From Croceibacterium mercuriale (lineage in GTDB: Bacteria; Pseudomonadota; Alphaproteobacteria; Sphingomonadales; Sphingomonadaceae), in the NCBI RefSeq assembly GCF_000802385.1, contig NZ_JTDN01000004.1, forward strand, positions 1 through 64,000: DNA of 64,000 bases, given 5' to 3'. Below, in pieces: positions 23,579-32,448 of the stretch. A program made the translations under genes and the position numbers. A model generated the notes under the pieces. The model ran no database searches and was not told the DNA's origin. It worked only from the letters and a program-made list of their open reading frames with translations. The stretch's first letter is position 1. Each line of letters opens with the position of its first letter.

Positions 23579-24781
23579 TCAGCCATTGACCAGCAGCTCC
23601 TCGTCAACCCGCTCCACCCGGCCCCAGCCGGTGCGGACCAGCTGCTCGATCTGCCCGAGCGCCTCGTCCAGATTGGCGCGGCAGCGCTTGTGCGTTCTCG
23701 GAGTGCCGATGGGTTTCTCCAGCTCGTAGACCGTCATCATGCGCAGCGCGGCATGGCTGATCTCTGCGGAATCGAGAATCGGCACCGGTAGCAGCGCCGG
23801 GCCGAAGCTCTGCTCCATGATCGCGCGGACCATGTCGTGGCTGGGATCGTTGGCGTTGAACTTGGAACAGATCAGCCGCACCCAGCTGTAATCCACTGTT
23901 ATTCCTGCATCCACCAGCTGTTCCAGCACCTGGTCCATCATCGACAGGAACTGCACGGTGGAACAGAAATCGGGCGTGGTCGCCGCCAGCGGCACCAGCA
24001 GCGCATTGGCCGCCTGCATCACCGCCAGGCTGATCGTGCCCAGTGCCGGCGGCGGATCCAGGATCACGATGTCATAATCCTTGGCCAAGTCCTGCAAGCC
24101 TTGCTTCAGCTTGCGGAAGCGGGCGGCCAGCACGCTCTGCCCGTCACTGCCGGCGGCGGCGAGCTCGTACTCCACGTCGAACAGCTCCAGGTTAGACGGG
24201 ATCAGGTCCACATTGGGCCACGGCGTCCGCTTCACCGCATACAGCAGGTCGGCCTGCGTCGGGTCGATCGAGAGGTAGGGGTAGAGCGTCTCCTCCCGCG
24301 TGATGTTGAAATGCGGGTTGAAGCCGAACAGCGTGGTGGTGGTCGCCTGGCTGTCGCAATCGACCACCAGCACGCGATAACCCTGCACCCCGAAATAGTG
24401 CGCGAGGTGGGTGGTCACCGTAGACTTGCCCACGCCCCCCTTGAAGTTCTGTACTGCGACGATCGCCGGATTGTCCAGCGGCGCGCGGGCGGGGGAGGCG
24501 TTGAGGACGCTCCGCATGTTCTGCAGGTCGTCCACGCTGTATCCGGTGCGCCGGCCGTTCTCCGATGCGGGGGCAGGGGGCAGCCGCCCATCTTCCTCCG
24601 CCATGCGGATGCGGTTGGTGGAACACCCCAGCAATTGCGCCGCTTCGGCAATGCCAAACCTTACGTTCAGCCCCTTGCGGCTTTCAGGCAGAAAGGCGCG
24701 CTTGCGCAGCCGTTCGATCATCCGTTCGCCGGATGATGCAAGATCCCCGATCTGGTTGGCGATTGAATGCAGATCGGGCAT
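23579..24781 (-). CDS. parA: ParA-family partition ATPase with N-terminal HTH
   Basis: A 400-residue type Ia ParA. Residues 38-95 form a MerR-like DNA-binding domain (RFGIAEAAQLLGCSTNRIRM), the usual autorepressor module. The deviant Walker A motif KGGVGKST is at 114-121, followed by VVDCDSQATTTTLFG and DYDIVILDPPPALGTISLAV (Walker B), then PLAATTPDFCSTVQFL. The start MPDLHSIANQ at 24781 has AGGA in the right place; longer in-frame starts (to 25399) run into the next gene's antisense. It drives segregation with ParB and the palindromes. Confidence 0.93.
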   Translation of the reverse strand: MPDLHSIANQIGDLASSGERMIERLRKRAFLPESRKGLNVRFGIAEAAQLLGCSTNRIRMAEEDGRLPPAPASENGRRTGYSVDDLQNMRSVLNASPARAPLDNPAIVAVQNFKGGVGKSTVTTHLAHYFGVQGYRVLVVDCDSQATTTTLFGFNPHFNITREETLYPYLSIDPTQADLLYAVKRTPWPNVDLIPSNLELFDVEYELAAAGSDGQSVLAARFRKLKQGLQDLAKDYDIVILDPPPALGTISLAVMQAANALLVPLAATTPDFCSTVQFLSMMDQVLEQLVDAGITVDYSWVRLICSKFNANDPSHDMVRAIMEQSFGPALLPVPILDSAEISHAALRMMTVYELEKPIGTPRTHKRCRANLDEALGQIEQLVRTGWGRVERVDEELLVNG

Positions 24782-25041
24782 ATGAGGCGGTCCTGAAGGT
24801 TTTCCAGCCATAAGGTATAGAAGAAGGTTCAGGGGGGCAAGGGTGCGAGCCTGGGCCCGTTCGTCCGCCGGGACGCGCCATGCTGTGCTGAAACGGGGCA
24901 TAATTCCATGGCTGATATTTGTGAGATACTGGTAAGTGATTGTAAAACCGTCTCCTCGCTTGTTGCCGGCGGTCAACTGCCAAACAAATCGCTGTCCCGT
25001 CCCAAGTAACGGGTTGTTGATGGGCCCGCCGTAGGGGCACA

Positions 25042-25635
25042 ATGATCGGATCGCTTGTCGGGGGGCAGATGCGTCGTTCTTTCTTGATGATGATGGCCGC
25101 GTTGCTGGCCGTGAGTGGCTGTTCGACGAACGGGGGCGACGTGGCACCAGAGGCGGCGCTGACGCAGCTGCGCGCCAGCGTGGCCGAGCGCAATTACGGC
25201 CAGGCGCTGCAGCAGGCGCGCGAAGTGGTGCGCGAATATCCGAATGATCCGCGCCCCCGGTTCGAACAGGCGCGGGCAGAGGCGCTGATGGGCAATGACG
25301 ACCACGCACTGACCGCGCTGGCCGCCGCGCTGGCGCGCGGGCTGGAACATCCGGCGCAGGCGCTGGCCGATCCGGCCTTCGCCACGCTGCGCGCCGCACC
25401 CGAATTCGCCGAACTGGCCCGGCAATATGCCGCGCAGCCCGGTGCGCCGGGCGCGACCGCGGCGCCCGCTGCGTTGACCGAGCCGGCCGTGCCGCCGCCG
25501 CGGGACAATGCCGGGCCGATGCCCTTTACCGAGCATCTTGCCGCCGGTTCCGGATCGGACCGGGTGGAGATTCTTGGGGGTGAGGATGGCGAGATCATCC
25601 GGGCGGGCGATGTGGAACTGAGGACGCGATTCTGA
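25042..25635 (+). CDS. TPR-like lipoprotein
   Basis: A 197-residue exported lipoprotein: RRSFLMMMAALLAVSGCSTN, lipobox VSGC. The mature N-terminal half is one or two TPR-like helix pairs (LRASVAERNYGQALQQAREV, DDHALTALAAALARGLE). The rest is an Ala/Pro linker and a short tail ending GGEDGEIIRAGDVELRTRF. Two starts are possible, 25042 (with AGGGG) and 25069. It leads a rightward run of four exported proteins. Confidence 0.75.
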   Translation: MIGSLVGGQMRRSFLMMMAALLAVSGCSTNGGDVAPEAALTQLRASVAERNYGQALQQAREVVREYPNDPRPRFEQARAEALMGNDDHALTALAAALARGLEHPAQALADPAFATLRAAPEFAELARQYAAQPGAPGATAAPAALTEPAVPPPRDNAGPMPFTEHLAAGSGSDRVEILGGEDGEIIRAGDVELRTRF

Positions 25636-25675
25636 TCCGCCAGCGGGGGTTGGCGGATCGTGCAAGGGGGTAAGC

Positions 25676-27310
25676 ATGAGGGATTCTGGAAATGTGCGGC
25701 GGCTGGTCGGGCGTCTGGCGGCGGACGCGCTGCTGATGGCGATCGTCGCCACGCCGGCGATGGCGGAGCAGGTCAGCGGCACCGGGCGGGCGCCGATCAC
25801 CCGCGACACCGACAGCGTCCACGCCGCCGCCCTATCCGAGGCGCGGCGGCAGATCGTGGTCGCGCTGCTGCGCGGCTCGATCGGGGCCGACCGGCTGGCG
25901 GAGGTGGATCCTGCCACGATCGAGGCGATGGCCGGGCAGATCCGGCCTGACATGATCGTGGACCATGCCAGCGCGCGCGAGGGCGAGACCTATGTGCTGA
26001 CAGTCCAGGCCGATGTGGATGGCGGCTGGTTCACCGGGCAGCTGAGCGATTTCGGGATTGGCAATTCGTCTCTGGTGGCGGACAACAATCGCAGCCTGAT
26101 CCTGGTCATGCTGGACGAGGTGGGCGGCACCGCCAGCGATTTTTCGCAGCCGGCGGAAACGCTGGTGGAATATGACCGGCGCACCGGCGGGTCGTATTCC
26201 GACCAGTCGAGCGTGCGCGAAAGCAGTCGCTACGCACAGGCCGCGTCGTCCCGCTCCGCCTCCGCCACATCGTCTCGCCGGTCGGATGCGGCCAGCAGTT
26301 CCGGTTCAGGTGCGTACCGGGTGCAAGGGTCGTCGGCCGTCGGCATGTCCGACGGATATGGCGGTGCCGCCGCCGGGCGCAGCAGCGGCAGCGCGGCTGG
26401 CGGCTATAGCGGGCGCTCCGCCAGTGCCAGTAGCGCACGCAATGCCAGCGCCAGCGCCAGCCGGTCGAGCAGCGCGGCCAGCGGGTCGCATTCCTATGTC
26501 GCGCAGAACGATGTCGCGGCGGAGGTGCATGACGATGTCAGTTACCGCGAACATGTGGTGTACCAGCGCCCGCCCCAGACCGCTAATGGCCGCGCGATCA
26601 TGAACGCGCTGTCGGGTGCGCTGGGCCGGTATGACGTGGCCACCACGCAGAGCGGGCCGGTGCTGGCGAGCTATTTTCTGGATGGCGTGCCGACCTTTGC
26701 CCAGCTGACGCAGGATGCGCGTTACCAGCCGTTCCTGGGTAGCCTGGCGGCACCATTCTTCATGGGCGGGCAGTTCGCCGTCACCCATGTAGGCCGCGAC
26801 CCGGCGACGGGCAGCGCGGTGTGTTCGGGATCGCTGGATGCCGGCGCCTTCGCCACGGCGGACGGACGCAATCTGGGCAATGCGCAGGTCACCAGCACCA
26901 TGAACGGGATCAGCCCGGAAGATTGCGGCAACAAGCTGTCGGTCGCGCTGGCCGGACAGGCGGCGACGCAGATGGGCCCGGCGATCCAGCGCCACTGGCG
27001 CACGGTCGGCAGGGTCGCGCGCGGGCAGGATACCGGGCAGCTGGCCAATTACACGCTGGTGCTGCGCGCGCCTGCGCTGGACATGGACATGCAGCTGGAC
27101 ATGCTGGAGGCGCTGGGCGCGATTGATGGGGTCAGCGGGCAGAGCTTCGTGTCGCAGGACGACACGGAGATGCGCTTCACCGTGCAATATGCCGGCGGCC
27201 TGCCGCTGCAGCTGGCACTGGGGCAGCGGTTGCGCGGCAAGCCCGCCTTTGCCGGGCTGGTGCCGCGGGTGGACGGGCGCAGCCTGCTGCTGTGCGTCGG
27301 CGGCTGCTGA
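25676..27310 (+). CDS. Exported protein with Ser-rich low-complexity region
   Basis: A 544-residue protein. The signal peptide ends near residue 30 (VATPAMAEQ). Residues 50-120 (AALSEARRQIVVALLRGSIG) resemble the N-terminal domain of FlgT/LPP20-type envelope proteins. Residues 170-275 are a Ser/Ala/Arg/Gly repeat-like tract. A C-terminal domain follows, with MNALSGALGRYDVATTQSGP and two Cys pairs (AVCSGSL, EDCGNK; CVGGC at the end) that could form disulphides. The RBS AAGGGGGT is strong. The gene nearly touches the next, implying one operon. Function is unknown. Confidence 0.75.
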   Translation: MRDSGNVRRLVGRLAADALLMAIVATPAMAEQVSGTGRAPITRDTDSVHAAALSEARRQIVVALLRGSIGADRLAEVDPATIEAMAGQIRPDMIVDHASAREGETYVLTVQADVDGGWFTGQLSDFGIGNSSLVADNNRSLILVMLDEVGGTASDFSQPAETLVEYDRRTGGSYSDQSSVRESSRYAQAASSRSASATSSRRSDAASSSGSGAYRVQGSSAVGMSDGYGGAAAGRSSGSAAGGYSGRSASASSARNASASASRSSSAASGSHSYVAQNDVAAEVHDDVSYREHVVYQRPPQTANGRAIMNALSGALGRYDVATTQSGPVLASYFLDGVPTFAQLTQDARYQPFLGSLAAPFFMGGQFAVTHVGRDPATGSAVCSGSLDAGAFATADGRNLGNAQVTSTMNGISPEDCGNKLSVALAGQAATQMGPAIQRHWRTVGRVARGQDTGQLANYTLVLRAPALDMDMQLDMLEALGAIDGVSGQSFVSQDDTEMRFTVQYAGGLPLQLALGQRLRGKPAFAGLVPRVDGRSLLLCVGGC

Positions 27311-27315
27311 TACGG

Positions 27316-29349
27316 ATGCGGGGTCACGGGTGGCTGCTGGCGGCGGGCGCGGCGGCGTTGCTACCGCCGGCGGGCGCGGCACGGGCGCAGGACGCGCCGC
27401 ACATCTGGGCGGCGCCGGGCCTTTACGGGCTGGAGCGCAGCGCCTGCGCCGCGACGGCGGAGGACCAGGCCGAAGGGCTGGTGACCGCCACGATCGATCC
27501 CGCCTTCTGTTCGCTGCTGGACGAGGGCGCGCGGCAGCGGGTCGGCGCGCGCTTCGCGGAAGCGATGGCCGCTCATTTCCCGCAGGTGGAGGGGCGCTTC
27601 GCCGAAAGCCTGCCGCTTGATGCCACGGTGGCCGCGCGGCTGGCGCATACGCTAGTCGCATCGTTGCGGTTGTCGCGCGCGCAGATGTGGCGGGTGGACA
27701 AGCCGGTCGGCACCGATGGCTATCTGCCGCTGACCCTGACGCTGGATGTGACGGACGGCGCCACTGGGGAGGTGGTGTTCAGCCACACCCGGTCGGAAAT
27801 CGCTCAAGGAACCTGGGCGCCCGAGGCGGTGGCGGGGGAGATCGCCGCCCGCCTGCCGGACCAGCTCGACGCCACGATGCAGCGGCTGGTGGCGGACGCC
27901 GCCGCCACCTGGCAACCCTGGGTGCAGCAGATGCGGGTGATCGGCCGGGCGGAGGATGCGCTGATCATCGATGGCGGGCGCGATCGCGGCCTTCGCGTGG
28001 GCGACAGCATCGGCACCGATGGCCGGGTCACCTGGGTCGGGCCGGACTATGCCGCGGTGCGCACCGTGCTGTCCCGGCCCGAGATCGGCGAGGTGCTGAG
28101 CCGGCGCGCGGCCAGCCCTGCGACCAGCCTGGCGCGGCCTGCCGTGCTGCCGGTGATCGCCGCCGTCCCGCCGGGCTATGCCATTCCTTACCTCCAGCAG
28201 ATCTTCGGGGAGGAGCTGGCCCGCGGCGGACAGTATATGCCCGTGCCGGTCAACCCAGCCTTCAGCCGTCTGCGCACACTGGCGCTGGAGGAGGCGCAGG
28301 CGCCGCCCGCGCCGGCGCGCAGCCTGCCCGATTTTATCGCCACGCTGCAGATCGTGGCGCTGCCTTCCGCCGCCTTTGCCAGCAATGTGCCCGGCGTCAT
28401 GATCGAGCGTCACGAGGCGCATGCCTTCGCCACGCTGGCTGACCGCAGCGGGCGCATCGTGGGCGCGTTCCACGGTACCGGCCGCATAACGGACGAGGTG
28501 GCGGGTGACATGCGCCATTCGGTGCAGCAGCGGCGCGACACCGCGGTACGCAACGCGCTGAACGACCTGGCCGACCGGATCGGCGCCTTTCGACCCGAGA
28601 CTGGCTTTGTCGAACTGGCAGATGGCGGCGATGCGCCGCTGATCGCGGATCCGGGCGGGGTGCTGCCGCTGGGCGCGCAGATGCCGGTGCTGCGGCGGGT
28701 GAGCGGGATCGACGGGCGGCGCGATGTGCTGGTGCCGGTGGGTGATATCCGCACGCTGGCGGCGGAGCCGGCCGGCATCCGCGCCGCCCAAGCCGGGTTG
28801 GGGCAGGTGGGTTTGCGCCGGGGCGACCTAGTGCCGACGCTGCGTGGCGGCCCGCCGCTGCGGTCGCGGCGCGCGCTGATGCGGTGCCGGGGTGCCGATG
28901 GCGCGCTGGCGCTGGACACGCGCGGCGGCGTGGCGATGACCGCCTGGCCGATGGCGGCCGAACTGGGCTTTGCCGGCGGCGCGGGTGTGGCGTTGTTCGA
29001 CGGCGACCTGCCGGCCCGGCTCGCCGGGCTTGGCGTGGAGTTCGGCGAATGGAAGGACTTTCCCGCCGCCACCGCGCGCGACCCGCAGGAGTGCTTCACC
29101 CCGGTGATCGGCATCGTGCCGGCGGCGGCGGGCGGATACGACCTGACGGTGGGCTACACGCTGTTCGGCGGCGGCACGATCGCCGGCGCCAAGCTGGCGG
29201 GTGGGGGGCTGCAATCGCTGCTGACCCCGTCGCGCATGCCGGCCGACGCACCGGCCGAAGCGGTTAGCGCCATGCTGCAGTTCGACCTGGTGGAACAGGT
29301 GCTGCCGCTGGCGTTGAAGGCGGCGGGCGGGCTGTCGCTGGGCGATTGA
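27316..29349 (+). CDS. Exported protein with a FlgT-C-like segment
   Basis: A 677-residue protein with a signal peptide MRGHGWLLAAGAAALLPPAG ending near ARAQ. A segment around residues 210-260, ALIIDGGRDRGLRVGDSIGT, has the D-G-x-x-x-G-L-x-x-GD pattern of the FlgT C-terminal/SH3-like beta-barrel, which binds envelope partners in flagellar H-rings. A related pattern recurs later (GLRRGDLVPTLRGGPPLRSR). No flagellar gene is nearby, so another envelope assembly is likely. A GTG at 27292 is an alternative start. Confidence 0.65.
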   Translation: MRGHGWLLAAGAAALLPPAGAARAQDAPHIWAAPGLYGLERSACAATAEDQAEGLVTATIDPAFCSLLDEGARQRVGARFAEAMAAHFPQVEGRFAESLPLDATVAARLAHTLVASLRLSRAQMWRVDKPVGTDGYLPLTLTLDVTDGATGEVVFSHTRSEIAQGTWAPEAVAGEIAARLPDQLDATMQRLVADAAATWQPWVQQMRVIGRAEDALIIDGGRDRGLRVGDSIGTDGRVTWVGPDYAAVRTVLSRPEIGEVLSRRAASPATSLARPAVLPVIAAVPPGYAIPYLQQIFGEELARGGQYMPVPVNPAFSRLRTLALEEAQAPPAPARSLPDFIATLQIVALPSAAFASNVPGVMIERHEAHAFATLADRSGRIVGAFHGTGRITDEVAGDMRHSVQQRRDTAVRNALNDLADRIGAFRPETGFVELADGGDAPLIADPGGVLPLGAQMPVLRRVSGIDGRRDVLVPVGDIRTLAAEPAGIRAAQAGLGQVGLRRGDLVPTLRGGPPLRSRRALMRCRGADGALALDTRGGVAMTAWPMAAELGFAGGAGVALFDGDLPARLAGLGVEFGEWKDFPAATARDPQECFTPVIGIVPAAAGGYDLTVGYTLFGGGTIAGAKLAGGGLQSLLTPSRMPADAPAEAVSAMLQFDLVEQVLPLALKAAGGLSLGD

Positions 29350-29378
29350 GTTTCAATACAACAAGGGGGTTTAGGTCG

Positions 29379-30053
29379 ATGAAGAAGTTTGCAAGCGTGA
29401 TCGTGGCGGCCGCGGTGCTGGTCACGGCAACCGCGCCGGTGCCGGCGGCGGCGCAGTTCGGCGGGTTGGCGCGCCGGGTGCTGGGCGGCGGCGCCGCCGC
29501 CGGAGTGTCCAATGCCGATGGAGAGGCGTTCCTGACCGATGCGGCGCGATCGACCAAGAATATCATGATCTCCGCCCTGGTCCTCTCGCAGATGCTGGAG
29601 AACCACGGCGACCTGGCCGGCGCCCGGATCAAGATCGAGCAGTTGCAGGGCGCGCAAACCGTGGGCGAGCTGGACGCGCACAAGGCCACGCTGGCCTCCA
29701 GCCTGGAAGTGCTGAACAGCCGGGAGGATGTCGGCGCCGAGCTCACCGCCGCCTACGAGGCGGGCAATGACCAGCAGAAGCAGCTGATGGCGGTGGCGCT
29801 GGGCAATCTGGCCATCGGCGTCGCGCGCAACGTCATGTTGGCCGAGCGCGCGCCCGGCATGGTGGAAGGGATCGGCGGCAACCCGCAATTGCTGACCCGC
29901 ATCGGCCAGTTCCGCTCCGCCGCCAGCCTGCTGGGAATGCAGGCGACGGGCTTGGGCAAGATCGGCGGCGCGCTGCCCGGCCTGCTGCGCACGGTGAAGG
30001 TGGAACTGCCGGCGGACGCCGCCACCAGCGAGCCGCAGCCGATCGTGCTGTAA
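29379..30053 (+). CDS. Exported helical protein
   Basis: A 224-residue protein with signal peptide KKFASVIVAAAVLVTATAPV ending at AAAQ. The mature part is almost entirely helical (DAARSTKNIMISALVLSQML, ARIKIEQLQGAQTVGELDAH) with a Gly-rich C-terminus. It is the fourth and last gene of the exported-protein run, 29 bp after the FlgT-like gene. No family was recognised. Confidence 0.7.
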   Translation: MKKFASVIVAAAVLVTATAPVPAAAQFGGLARRVLGGGAAAGVSNADGEAFLTDAARSTKNIMISALVLSQMLENHGDLAGARIKIEQLQGAQTVGELDAHKATLASSLEVLNSREDVGAELTAAYEAGNDQQKQLMAVALGNLAIGVARNVMLAERAPGMVEGIGGNPQLLTRIGQFRSAASLLGMQATGLGKIGGALPGLLRTVKVELPADAATSEPQPIVL

Positions 30054-30324
30054 GAGCGAGGATCGGCGCCATCCGGCCCGCACGGGCGATCGTGCGGCCG
30101 GGTGGCGAGGTGGCGGGGGGAGCCTTCGCGGCAGAGGCCGGCGCATGTCCCGAAACGGAACTGTGCCGGACGGATTTCGCCCGTATTGTCCGCAGTTTAG
30201 CACTTGCCATTGCATCATCCAACCCGAAGATCGCAGCGGGGGGCGATCCTCTGCCTGCACTTGCGACCGGATTTGACAGGGTGCGTTGGAATAGGCGGCG
30301 CGTGCCGCGATGGGGGACTGATTG

Positions 30325-32448
30325 ATGCAAGTTGTGACGCCGGAAGCTTATCTGGCCACGCTGGTGCGCCGCCTGGCGGCGGTGGATAGGGCCACCAGCT
30401 ACCTTGAGGGAGGCGACAAGGACGCGCGCCGTGGTTTCATCGGTGACCTGCGCCGGGCGCAGCGGGACTGCCGGATGACCGCCCTGCTATACGACCATAC
30501 GGTAGTGGCCGTTGCCGGCGATCAGGGCGCGGGCAAGACCCGCTTGATGCGGCTGCTGTACGACCTGGATACCGAATGGCTGGGCGACAATGCCGGCCGT
30601 GGCGAATATCTGCCGGTGCTGGTGCTGGAAGATGCGCGGGTCAGCAAGGCCGAAGGTTGCCTCTATCGCTGGGACGACCAGACCGCGCCGGGCGCGCCGC
30701 GCGGCGAGGCCGTTACTGCCGAGGGTTTCAGGAAGGCGGTGACAGCCTGGGGCGACGACCTGGTCCTGCCGGTGCTGCGGGTGCCGCCCCGCTATTTCGG
30801 CGGCGCCGCCAACAGCGGCTTCCTGCTGCTGCCCGGTTACGAGAAGATCACCGCGAAGAACCGGGCTTGGCAGGATTTCATGCGGCTGGCGCTGGTCGCG
30901 TCCAGCGCGTGCATCCTGGTGACCAATGGCGGGCTGCTGGCGCAGGCGCAGGATGCGATCCGCACGGATCTGCAGAAAAACCAGCTCGCCGGGGTGCAGC
31001 CGGTGATCGCCGTCACCGGCACCGAGACGCTGCCTAGGCAGCGGCGGCAGGAACTGCGCGAAACCGCCGCCGCCCGGTTCGGGGTTCCGCTGGATGGCGT
31101 GGTCTGCACCGGCGTCGGCGATCCCGCATATGAGGACGCGATCCGGCAGGAGCTGCGCGCCGCGTTGGGCCGGCAGGGCGGCGTCGGCCTGCGCGCGCGC
31201 GATCGGCAGCTGGAGGATCTGGAGGAGTTGAGCCTGCATGTCGGCCTGGTGGTCAGCGAAGCGCGGCAGGCCGTGCGCAGCGGCCGGGATGCGCAGCCGG
31301 AGAGCGAGGAGCTGCGGCTGGAGATCATGGACGTGCTCGACCGCGCGATCGAGGACATGCGGGCCGATTACCGGCGCAACCTGGAGGCGAAGCTGGCCGG
31401 GGTGGAACGGCAGGCGCTGGCAGCGGCGCGGCACGATTTCGATGAGGCGGAGACAGGGTGGATGGCCCGCTTCCGCGATGTGAAGGATAATGTCCTGCTG
31501 AAAGGCGTCCGGGCAGAGGAGCGGATGCATGCGCGGTTGCAGGCGGCGGTGGAGGACAGCGGCGGCGGTGCCGCCTTCGCCCCCGTGCACGCCACTTTGC
31601 TGGCCGACCTGTCACGCAGCCAGCTCGCTTTGCCGGAGCCGTCCGCGCCGGAGCCGGCAGGCGCGCTGTCCGAACTGCCGGATGGAACAGGGGAGGTGAC
31701 GATCCTGGACCGCGCGGCACCGTCGGGCACGCAGAAGTCGCTGCAGGCGCTGCAGGGTGTCCTGGCGCAGCGGCGTGATCATAACAGCGCCCTGCCGGAC
31801 CGGCAGGATGCCCAGGAAATGCGCGGAGCCGTGCGGCTGCTGCCGGCCATCGCCACCACCTACATGTCCGCCATGCAGAGCGGGGTCATCGCCGTCACCG
31901 GACCGGGACAGGTGCCCACCACCGACCTGCGTGAGATATTGCAGGACGTCACCGACACCACCGTGGAGATGCACGGCCTGACCAAGCCGCTGCTGAAGGC
32001 GGCCGCCGGCGTGCTGGCGATCGATGTCGCGGTGGATGGGGAGGTGGATTCCATCCCCGCGTTCGCCAGGGCGCTGATGAGCGTGGTGCAGGGGCCGGGA
32101 TCGACCGTCGGCTCGGCTGCGGTGGGTGCCGTCGGGCCGGTCGGCATGGCGATCGGCGCCGCGGTGATCGCCTATGCCGTGATCTCTTCCCTGGAGAAGC
32201 AGCAGGCCAGGGGGCGGGCGCATGTGACGGAGGCGATCGGCAGCGCCTTCCGCGAGCAGAGAACCCGCCATCTGGCGCAGTTCGACGAGCTGATGAGCTG
32301 GATCAGGCGACGCGTCAGCGACCGGCTGGAGGTCCTGCTGCGGCTGGACGAGGGGCTGGGCAACCAGCTGCGCGCTACGCTGGCGATCGACGATCTGCGG
32401 GAGGCGCAGACCAGCTTCCTGGAGGAAATGCGCGGCCGCACGGCATGA
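30325..32448 (+). CDS. Large dynamin-like P-loop protein A
   Basis: A 707-residue protein. The P-loop GDQGAGKT is at 65-72. The GTPase-like domain runs to about residue 290, with FLLLPGYEK in the position of the G3 motif (Asp replaced), and VIAVTGTETLPRQRRQ near G4/G5. Two long helical regions follow (310-420 and 470-560), like a dynamin stalk. Near the C-terminus GSAAVGAVGPVGMAIGAAVI is a hydrophobic hairpin that could insert in membrane. It overlaps the next gene by 4 bp (ATGA). Bacterial dynamin-like pairs remodel membranes and occur in anti-phage loci. Nucleotide specificity is unproven because G3 and G4 are degenerate. Confidence 0.75.
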   Translation: MQVVTPEAYLATLVRRLAAVDRATSYLEGGDKDARRGFIGDLRRAQRDCRMTALLYDHTVVAVAGDQGAGKTRLMRLLYDLDTEWLGDNAGRGEYLPVLVLEDARVSKAEGCLYRWDDQTAPGAPRGEAVTAEGFRKAVTAWGDDLVLPVLRVPPRYFGGAANSGFLLLPGYEKITAKNRAWQDFMRLALVASSACILVTNGGLLAQAQDAIRTDLQKNQLAGVQPVIAVTGTETLPRQRRQELRETAAARFGVPLDGVVCTGVGDPAYEDAIRQELRAALGRQGGVGLRARDRQLEDLEELSLHVGLVVSEARQAVRSGRDAQPESEELRLEIMDVLDRAIEDMRADYRRNLEAKLAGVERQALAAARHDFDEAETGWMARFRDVKDNVLLKGVRAEERMHARLQAAVEDSGGGAAFAPVHATLLADLSRSQLALPEPSAPEPAGALSELPDGTGEVTILDRAAPSGTQKSLQALQGVLAQRRDHNSALPDRQDAQEMRGAVRLLPAIATTYMSAMQSGVIAVTGPGQVPTTDLREILQDVTDTTVEMHGLTKPLLKAAAGVLAIDVAVDGEVDSIPAFARALMSVVQGPGSTVGSAAVGAVGPVGMAIGAAVIAYAVISSLEKQQARGRAHVTEAIGSAFREQRTRHLAQFDELMSWIRRRVSDRLEVLLRLDEGLGNQLRATLAIDDLREAQTSFLEEMRGRTA

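Noticed and set aside
24782-25399. N-terminal extension of parA to a 606-residue protein
   Set aside because: The extra residues are antisense to the lipoprotein gene and unlike ParA. A good ribosome site exists for the start at 24781.
30092-30325. 77-residue frame before the dynamin-like gene
   Set aside because: Composition is poor, there is no ribosome site, and it lies in the probable promoter region.
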